The notes under the pieces are model-generated. The model had not been told where the DNA came from. It made no database searches and worked only from the letters and a program-made list of their open reading frames with translations. From AP-15 sp035570935 (GTDB lineage: Bacteria; Pseudomonadota; Alphaproteobacteria; ATCC43930; CGMCC-115725), in NCBI GenBank assembly GCA_035570935.1, contig DATMKU010000161.1, positions 1 to 12,196 of the forward strand: a stretch of DNA of 12,196 bases, given 5' to 3'. Position 1 is the first letter of the stretch. Every line of letters begins with the position of its first letter. This document shows, in pieces, positions 8,477 through 12,196 of the stretch. Both the position numbers and the translations under genes were made by a program.

Positions 8477-8851
8477 TCAGGCGGTGAAATCTTCCGAGGC
8501 TAGGGCGATCGGGGAACCGTGCGGCGTGCGCCGGGCGGCGCGCTCCCAGGCGGCGCGATGGCGGGCGAGGGACGGGCGGTCGGCCGCACCCTTTGCGGCG
8601 ACGATATGTTCGAGGGCGGCGAGCCAATGACGGTAATAGGTCTCGCCGGTGTCGGGGTCGCTTGCCGCCTGGGCACGTTTGATCTGGTCGCCCAAAATCG
8701 CGGCCCATTCGGGCCAGGTGAACAGCCCTTGCTCGTGCAGGGCCAGCGCCATCGCAAAGGCTTGCGCCTCCCACGGTGCGCGAAAGACCGGGCCGTCCGA
8801 CCCGCGGGGGATGCCGGGGACTTCGCCGGCGATATGCGCCTCGGCGCTCAT
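8477..8851 (-). CDS. Nitrile hydratase accessory protein (activator, beta-N-terminal homologue)
   Basis: This 124-residue protein belongs to the nitrile hydratase accessory family, small proteins that help insert cobalt into the alpha subunit (P14K/NhlE-type chaperones). It starts MSAEAHIAGEVPGIPR, a familiar opening for this family. It is visibly homologous to the N-terminal part of the beta subunit encoded just upstream. PWEAQAFAM (26-34) matches RWEGRVFAM of beta, and YYRHWLAALE (72-81) matches YYRRWFLGLE of beta. The ATG at 8851 overlaps the beta stop as ATGA. The frame is open further upstream (to 8956), but that extension runs antisense-like through the beta gene in another frame and is not family-like. 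It is the last gene of the nitrile hydratase set. The efflux operon follows on the same strand. Confidence 0.9.
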   Translation of the reverse strand: MSAEAHIAGEVPGIPRGSDGPVFRAPWEAQAFAMALALHEQGLFTWPEWAAILGDQIKRAQAASDPDTGETYYRHWLAALEHIVAAKGAADRPSLARHRAAWERAARRTPHGSPIALASEDFTA

Positions 8852-9507
8852 ACCAGGTCGAGATAGGGTTCGAACGCCTCGATCGACACCTTGACGGCGG
8901 GGTCGGCGTCCTCGCCCCATAATTCTCGGGCGGAGAACACGACGGTGTAGAGCCATTGCGGGTTGTCGCCGGCGCCGAGCGCCGCTGTGTCGGGAAACAC
9001 ATGACAGCCGCGGATCGCCTCGACCGTGCCGGTCCTGGCGCGGGCATAGCGCGGCAGGCGGGTGTGGGTCGCGGGATTGATGTTTTTGGTGCGCACTCGG
9101 TCGCCTTCCTTAAACCGCGCCCTGTGGTTGGTCGGGCGGGTGAAGTCACCGCGGGTCGGGGTTTTCTCGACGTCGGCCGCGGTTAGGGTGCGCGGCAGGT
9201 CGATGCCCGCGCGCAAGGAACGGCCGGCGGCAATTTCGTCCGCGCCGACAAGGCCGCGTCGCAACAGCCGAGCTTCAAGACCGAGAAACCAGCGCCGGTA
9301 ATAGGATGAGCTGAGATAATCGAGCGGCGGCAGTGCCTCGAGCGCGGCGCGGCCGGCATCGATCGTCCACAGCCCAGTAAAGCCCATCGCGCGCTGCATC
9401 GCAAAAACGCGGCCCTCCCAGCGCTGGTGAAACGGCGGCTCGCTCGGCTCGGCCTCGACCGCGCCGAAACCGTGCATGCCGCCCATGTCGTGCAAGGAGT
9501 TGGTCAT
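8848..9507 (-). CDS. nthB: Nitrile hydratase beta subunit
   Basis: This is the 219-residue beta subunit of nitrile hydratase, which hydrates nitriles to amides as an alpha-beta heterodimer. It begins MTNSLHDMGGMHGFGAV, the standard opening. FHQRWEGRVFAM and YYRRWFLGLEARLLRRGLV follow (helical N-terminal domain), then the SH3-like C-terminal barrel with FKEGDRVRTKNINPATHTRL, PRYARARTGTVEAIRGCHVFPD and WLYTVVFSARELWGED. Arginines in the YYRRW and HTRLPRYAR segments are candidates for those contacting the oxidised cysteines of alpha. The ATG at 9507 is chosen because it gives the family start, has AGGAGG seven bases upstream (9515-9520, minus strand) and overlaps the alpha stop as ATGA. The longer open frame to 9927 runs in shadow of alpha. 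The length is normal and all expected parts are present. Confidence 0.95.
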   Translation of the reverse strand: MTNSLHDMGGMHGFGAVEAEPSEPPFHQRWEGRVFAMQRAMGFTGLWTIDAGRAALEALPPLDYLSSSYYRRWFLGLEARLLRRGLVGADEIAAGRSLRAGIDLPRTLTAADVEKTPTRGDFTRPTNHRARFKEGDRVRTKNINPATHTRLPRYARARTGTVEAIRGCHVFPDTAALGAGDNPQWLYTVVFSARELWGEDADPAVKVSIEAFEPYLDLV

Positions 9508-10142
9508 GCCGCCGCCTCCTCGTGCGGCGCCTTGGCGAGCCCGGCGCCGATCATGCTGTCGCGGGTGACGAGGTCGGCAAGCCGTTCCTCGCTCCACCCC
9601 TCGGTCCCGGCGGGCCGCATCGGCACGACGATGAACCGCGTCTCGGCTGTCGAATCCCAGATGCGGATTTCGGTCTCGGGCGGAAGGGTCACCCCAAAAT
9701 CGGCGAGCACGCCCTTTGGGTCGATGACCGCGCGTGAGCGGTAGGGGCCCGATTTGTACCAGACCGGCGGCAATCCCAGCACCTCCCACGGATAGCACGA
9801 GCACAAGGTGCAGACGACAAGGTTGTGGGTTTGGCGCGTGTTTTCGACGGCGATCAGATGGCTGCCGACGCGGCTGACATGACCGAGCGAATTCGCCGCC
9901 GCGGTCGCGTCGGCCAACAGCCGGCATTTGAAATCGGCGTCGGTCCAGGCGCGGGCGACGATCTGCGCGCCGTTACGCGGCCCGATCTTGGTCTCGAAGG
10001 CTTCGACGATCCGGTCCAACGCCGCCGGGTCGACATAGCCCTTTTCGGTCAGGATGGTTTCGAGCGCCCGCACCCGCACCTCCATCTCTGACAATTCCGA
10101 GCCCGGCGCATGATCATGGGGATGAATGTCGTCGTCGGGCAT
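9504..10142 (-). CDS. nthA: Nitrile hydratase alpha subunit, cobalt type
   Basis: This is the 212-residue catalytic subunit of nitrile hydratase (R-CN + H2O to R-CONH2), cytoplasmic, carrying the metal site. The metal-binding claw is VCTLCSC, with Cys111, Cys114, Ser115 and Cys116; the second and third cysteines are normally oxidised to sulfinic and sulfenic forms. Threonine between the first cysteine and the leucine is the known marker for cobalt enzymes; iron enzymes have serine. Other family segments are ETILTEKGYVDP, PRNGAQIVARAWTD, CYPWEVLGLPPVWYKS, YRSRAVIDPKGVL and RPAGTEGWSEERLADLVTRD. The N-terminus carries a short histidine/aspartate-rich stretch (DDDIHPHDHAPG) of unknown purpose. 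AGAGGAGA at 10149-10156 (minus strand), six bases before ATG, supports the start. It is the first gene of the alpha-beta-accessory operon. The sequence between the conserved LADATAAA and VENT segments (residues 84-98) departs from the versions I recall. Confidence 0.95.
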   Translation of the reverse strand: MPDDDIHPHDHAPGSELSEMEVRVRALETILTEKGYVDPAALDRIVEAFETKIGPRNGAQIVARAWTDADFKCRLLADATAAANSLGHVSRVGSHLIAVENTRQTHNLVVCTLCSCYPWEVLGLPPVWYKSGPYRSRAVIDPKGVLADFGVTLPPETEIRIWDSTAETRFIVVPMRPAGTEGWSEERLADLVTRDSMIGAGLAKAPHEEAAA

Positions 10143-10148
10143 CGCTGC

Positions 10149-10156
10149 TCTCCTCT
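10149..10156 (-). promoter_or_regulatory. Shine-Dalgarno of nitrile hydratase alpha gene
   Basis: On the minus strand AGAGGAGA lies six bases before the ATG at 10142. It is strong and well spaced, and it fixes the alpha start. Confidence 0.75.
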
Positions 10157-10255
10157 ATCATCATACCCGCGAGTGGAGAGGATAGCACACCCCGGTTCGT
10201 TCTCGCGCGCGCCGTCGAACAGAGCGACCTGACAGATCCACCAACCGCGGCCGGA

Positions 10256-10275
10256 ATTCCCGATTGGACGGGAAT
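10256..10275. repeat. Inverted repeat ATTCCCG-N6-CGGGAAT
   Basis: Perfect 7-base arms (10256-10262 and 10269-10275) are separated by ATTGGA. It could be an operator for a dimeric regulator or a small hairpin. There is no T-run on either side, so it is not a typical terminator. It lies 114 bases upstream of the nitrile hydratase alpha start. Confidence 0.6.
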
Positions 10276-10362
10276 AACCGGATATTTTGTCCGACAACCC
10301 GATTCGGATGTCAAAAGAGCAAGTTATGTCAATGGCTTATGAGTAAAATGCGCGTGGCACTT

Positions 10363-10395
10363 CAATCGGGAATCATGGCGCGGCTAGACGGGAAT
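10363..10395. promoter_or_regulatory. Direct pair of CGGGAAT motifs, 22 bases apart
   Basis: CGGGAAT occurs at 10367-10373 and 10389-10395, start to start 22 bases, about two helical turns. The first lies within CAATCGGGAAT (10363-10373), which is the exact reverse complement of ATTCCCGATTG at 10256-10266. These look like binding sites of one regulator, by inference. Confidence 0.45.
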
Positions 10396-10411
10396 TGAAT
10401 CCGCCGAACCG

Positions 10412-10422
10412 GGGATTATCCC
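10412..10422. promoter_or_regulatory. Palindrome GGGAT-T-ATCCC
   Basis: A perfect 5-base-arm palindrome around a single T, ending 23 bases before the -35 of the EcfG-type promoter. The position suits an activator site, but a chance palindrome of this length is possible. Confidence 0.35.
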
Positions 10423-10445
10423 TGCCGAATTTTTGGGCATATGCC

Positions 10446-10471
10446 GGAACATTGCGGCGATTGCTGTCGTT
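10446..10471 (+). promoter_or_regulatory. EcfG-type (general stress sigma factor) promoter
   Basis: GGAAC at 10446-10450 and CGTT at 10468-10471 are separated by exactly 17 bases. This matches the established alphaproteobacterial EcfG consensus GGAAC-N16/17-CGTT. A start site about 7-9 bases after CGTT would give a leader of roughly 25 bases before the GTG of the microprotein gene, with its Shine-Dalgarno correctly placed. The inverted repeat CTGTCG-TTTCG-CGACAG (10464-10480) overlaps the -10 and the expected start site. Position, orientation and exact match make this the best promoter in the window. Confidence 0.8.
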
Positions 10472-10490
10472 TCGCGACAGTAAACCTCGT

Positions 10491-10496
10491 GGAGGG
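10491..10496 (+). promoter_or_regulatory. Shine-Dalgarno GGAGGG of microprotein gene
   Basis: GGAGGG lies seven bases before GTG 10504. This ideal spacing is the main reason to believe that the 24-codon frame is translated. Confidence 0.75.
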
Positions 10497-10503
10497 TCCA
10501 ACC

Positions 10504-10578
10504 GTGGGTGCCATTCTGCTGTGGCTGCTGGGCATACCGATACCGATCATCATCATCCTGCTGTTGCTGTGGCATTAG
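10504..10578 (+). CDS. 24-residue hydrophobic single-helix microprotein
   Basis: A very short gene starting GTG and ending TAG. The product starts MGAILLWLLGIPIPI, continues with a run of four Ile then four Leu, and ends Trp-His. It is almost wholly hydrophobic, with no charged residue apart from the terminal histidine. Pro12 and Pro14 split it into a short N-terminal hydrophobic stretch and a second one. It is probably an inner-membrane peptide. I recall similar short MGTILLWLLGIPIPII-type hypothetical proteins in alphaproteobacteria, but cannot confirm this here. Support for translation: a strong Shine-Dalgarno at ideal spacing, an EcfG-type promoter directly upstream, and the next gene 19 bases downstream with its own ribosome binding site. 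The function is unknown; a role in envelope stress is inferred from the promoter only. Confidence 0.7.
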   Translation: MGAILLWLLGIPIPIIIILLLLWH

Positions 10579-10597
10579 GCGAATTTGGGAGGCTTTG

Positions 10598-11506
10598 ATG
10601 CAAAGCTCGACAATTGACGTAACCGGAGAGCGCCTCGTCGTATCCGGATCGGCGCCGGCCGAGAGCCCGGTGTCGGCGGTCTCATGGGCGGCGATCATCG
10701 CCGGCGCGTTTGCGATCGCGGCAATCGGCCTGATGCTGCTGGCACTCGGCGCGGGGCTGGGTTTCGCCTCGGTCTCGCCGTGGTCCAATTCCGGCGCATC
10801 GGCGACCACCTTTACCGTAGCCGCGGCGATCTGGCTGCTCGTCGTGCAGTGGCTGTCGGCGGCGTTCGGCGGCTATCTAACCGGCCGGCTGCGCACCAAA
10901 TGGGTCTCGGTGCACAGCGACGAAATCTATTTCCGCGACACCGCCCACGGGTTTTTGGCCTGGGCGGTGGCCGCGGTGATCACCGCGGCGGTGCTGGCCT
11001 CGGCGACCTCGTCGCTGATCGGCGGGGCGGCGCGGACAGCCGGCTCCGTCGCATCCTCGGCGGCGCAGGGAGCCGCTGGTGCCGCCGCCGCCCAGCCAGG
11101 TTCGGCAACCCTCGATCCGAGCGGATATCTGGTCGACACGATGTTCCGCACCGATCATCCCGATCCTAGCGCCAACCCGCAGGCGTCGCGTGCCGAGGCC
11201 ACGCGAATCATCGTCCACGATGTCGGCGCCGGCGATGTGCCCGCCGCGGACCGGACCTATCTGGCGCAGCTCGTTTCTGCTCGCACTGGGCTCAGCCAGC
11301 CGGATGCCGCCAAGCGGGTCGACGACGCGATCGCCCAGGCGAAGGCGGCCGATGTCAAGCTTCGCCAAGCCGCCGACAAGGCGCGCAAGGCTGCCTCTTA
11401 CCTGTCGTTCTTCACCGCCTTTGCGATGGTGGTCGGCGCCTTTATCGCCGCGGTGGCGGCGACCGTCGCCGGCCATCGCCGCGACGAGTTGTTGGCGCGG
11501 CGCTGA
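10598..11506 (+). CDS. Four-helix membrane protein with Ala-rich extracytoplasmic segment, unknown function
   Basis: A 302-residue protein I cannot assign to a characterised family. It resembles alphaproteobacterial hypothetical membrane proteins that begin with a VSWxAIxAG-type motif (some carry the misleading label PhnA-like). Hydrophobic helices lie at about 30-58, 72-93 (ending FGGYLTGRLRTK), 117-143 and 267-292. Between helices 3 and 4 lies a long segment, Ala/Gly/Ser-rich at first (144-170), then more polar and probably helical (195-265, many Ala, Asp and Lys). The tail GHRRDELLARR is basic. ATG 10598 is chosen because GGGAGG (10587-10592) precedes it. The open frame extends further back but only in shadow of the microprotein gene. 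It is co-directional with that gene, 19 bases away, so it is probably under the same EcfG-type promoter and part of the general stress response. Confidence 0.85.
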   Translation: MQSSTIDVTGERLVVSGSAPAESPVSAVSWAAIIAGAFAIAAIGLMLLALGAGLGFASVSPWSNSGASATTFTVAAAIWLLVVQWLSAAFGGYLTGRLRTKWVSVHSDEIYFRDTAHGFLAWAVAAVITAAVLASATSSLIGGAARTAGSVASSAAQGAAGAAAAQPGSATLDPSGYLVDTMFRTDHPDPSANPQASRAEATRIIVHDVGAGDVPAADRTYLAQLVSARTGLSQPDAAKRVDDAIAQAKAADVKLRQAADKARKAASYLSFFTAFAMVVGAFIAAVAATVAGHRRDELLARR

Positions 11507-11534
11507 CAGCAGCCGCCGTCATCGACCCCTGGGA

Positions 11535-12116
11535 CTATTCAATGGGATCAGGTAACCCTGGAATGCCGCGGTACAGATCGGCGAGCGGAATATCGAGCCC
11601 GACGGTGTCGAGCGTCAGCCGGTCCGCGGCGCCGGCCTCGATCGCGGCCCACCCGACCCCATCGCGGCGATACACTGTCGCGCCGATCCGCTCGGTCTCG
11701 ACGTATAGGATTTCCTGCAGGCTCGCGATGCTTTGGTAAGCCGGGAGTTTGACGAAAACATCGTCTCGCTCGGTCGATGGCGACAGCACTTCGACGATCA
11801 GCAGCGGCTCCGAGACGATCCCGCGAACATCGCGGTCAAGCGGTGCGCAGCTGACGGTCAGATCGGTCTCAAAATGATCGCGGCCTCGGGCGCCCATCGG
11901 AGCAATCCCCGCCTGAGGACGAACAAAGCATTCGGGACGGGTCGAACGAAGAGCCGCATAAATTTCGCCCGAAAGCCTGCCGGCGATCACCTGATGCGCG
12001 ATCGCGGGTGGCGCCATCGCGACGATGAAGCCGTCGAACAGCTGGTAATGGCGCTGGTCGTTTGGGCAGGCGTCGAGGAATTCCTCGACATTCAGCAATT
12101 TGTAGGCCGGCTCCAT
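11535..12116 (-). CDS. Uma2 family (DUF820) putative PD-(D/E)XK nuclease-like protein
   Basis: This 193-residue protein belongs to the Uma2/DUF820 family, predicted to have a restriction-endonuclease-like fold. The biological role of the family is largely unproven. Visible signatures are YQLFDGFIVAMAPP (24-37, usually YELIDGEI with a glutamate where this protein has Gln25), DLTVSC (85-90), LLIVEVLSPSTERDD (105-119, with candidate catalytic Glu109), Lys123 and Tyr127 in VKLPAYQ, and ILYVETE (136-142). The candidate active-site set Asp85, Glu109 and Lys123 is present. The start ATG at 12116 matches the usual family length, though no strong Shine-Dalgarno is seen. It converges with the membrane protein gene (28 bases between stops), and another minus-strand gene ends 40 bases upstream. 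Such genes often occur as scattered multi-copy paralogues. Confidence 0.9.
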   Translation of the reverse strand: MEPAYKLLNVEEFLDACPNDQRHYQLFDGFIVAMAPPAIAHQVIAGRLSGEIYAALRSTRPECFVRPQAGIAPMGARGRDHFETDLTVSCAPLDRDVRGIVSEPLLIVEVLSPSTERDDVFVKLPAYQSIASLQEILYVETERIGATVYRRDGVGWAAIEAGAADRLTLDTVGLDIPLADLYRGIPGLPDPIE

Positions 12117-12156
12117 CGGCTCAACTTAGCGCTTCCGGCAAAGGCTTTCCAGCCGG

Positions 12157-12196
12157 TCACTCGGCATCCGCCTCGGCCAGCACTTCAGCGAAAAGG
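12157..12196 (-). CDS. 3' end of a minus-strand gene cut by the window edge
   Basis: One minus-strand frame is open from the window edge to TGA at 12159-12157 and reads LFAEVLAEADAE. The composition looks protein-like, and its spacing to the Uma2 start (40 bases) fits a gene end. Twelve codons are too few to identify the product, and chance is possible. Confidence 0.35.
   Translation of the reverse strand, partial: LFAEVLAEADAE

Larger units (their letters stand above)
10143..10503. promoter_or_regulatory. Divergent control region between nitrile hydratase operon and microprotein unit
   Basis: This 361-base stretch without a convincing gene separates the minus-strand nitrile hydratase operon from the plus-strand microprotein/membrane protein pair. 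It is noticeably more AT-rich around 10281-10360 than its surroundings. It holds four CGGGAAT/ATTCCCG motifs, a hairpin-forming pair, an 11-base palindrome, an EcfG-type promoter and a small inverted repeat over that promoter's start site. On the minus strand two TTGACA hexamers (10327-10332 and 10309-10314), 18 bases apart, could be -35 elements for nitrile hydratase, but I find no good -10 at proper spacing for either. Confidence 0.7.

Noticed and set aside
8358..9149. Long upstream extension of the YtcA-like frame
   Set aside because: The extension runs through the nitrile hydratase accessory and beta genes in another frame and is polar and Arg-rich. Only the C-terminal part is family-like.
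10339..10398. A 19-codon plus-strand frame starting MSKMRVALQ
   Set aside because: There is no good Shine-Dalgarno, it overlaps the CGGGAAT motifs and has no neighbour relation. A frame this short is easily chance.
10384..10809. A 141-codon minus-strand open frame over the EcfG-type promoter and microprotein
   Set aside because: Low-complexity translation (Gln/Asp runs), no motif, opposite a better supported promoter and genes.
12117..12156. Imperfect hairpin CCGGC...GCCGG between the edge gene and the Uma2 gene
   Set aside because: Five-base arms with a bulge and no T-run. It could weakly end the edge gene but does not meet a terminator standard.

Overview
The window is a GC-rich, densely packed bacterial chromosome segment. 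Several signs point to an alphaproteobacterium: gene families typical of that group, a cobalt-type nitrile hydratase operon ordered alpha-beta-accessory, and a perfect EcfG-type general-stress promoter (GGAAC-N17-CGTT), a sigma-factor class known from Alphaproteobacteria. I see no rRNA, tRNA, CRISPR array, transposase or integrase.

Layout, left to right. (1) 1-2009, plus strand: the end of a surface-polysaccharide cluster, with a 5'-truncated rhamnan-synthesis-F-like glycosyltransferase followed by a GT4-type glycosyltransferase. (2) 2091-3389, plus strand: a metal-dependent amidohydrolase with its own Shine-Dalgarno. It converges on the next block with only 6 bases between stop codons. (3) 3396-8357 (or 8465), minus strand: a four-gene export operon read right to left. 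It encodes a YtcA-like small lipoprotein, an HlyD/EmrA-type adaptor, a FUSC-family inner-membrane transporter and a TolC/NodT-type outer-membrane lipoprotein. The order matches the known ytcA-mdtN-mdtO-mdtP arrangement, and the coding sequences abut or overlap. (4) 8477-10142, minus strand: nitrile hydratase alpha, beta and accessory genes, joined by two ATGA overlaps. The export operon lies directly downstream on the same strand, so the two could be co-transcribed.

(5) 10143-10503: a 361-base divergent control region. It holds four copies of a CGGGAAT motif, several palindromes and the EcfG-type promoter. (6) 10504-11506, plus strand: a 24-residue hydrophobic microprotein gene and a four-helix membrane protein gene, apparently one stress-regulated unit. 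(7) 11535-12116, minus strand: a Uma2/DUF820-family protein, with the last codons of another minus-strand gene at the window edge.

How they may work together (inference). Nitrile hydratase converts nitriles to amides in the cytoplasm. The tripartite exporter next to it belongs to families that pump out aromatic acids and other small toxic compounds, so the two blocks may form a nitrile-handling and export module. The plus-strand microprotein and membrane protein look like a separate envelope-stress unit that shares the intergenic control region.
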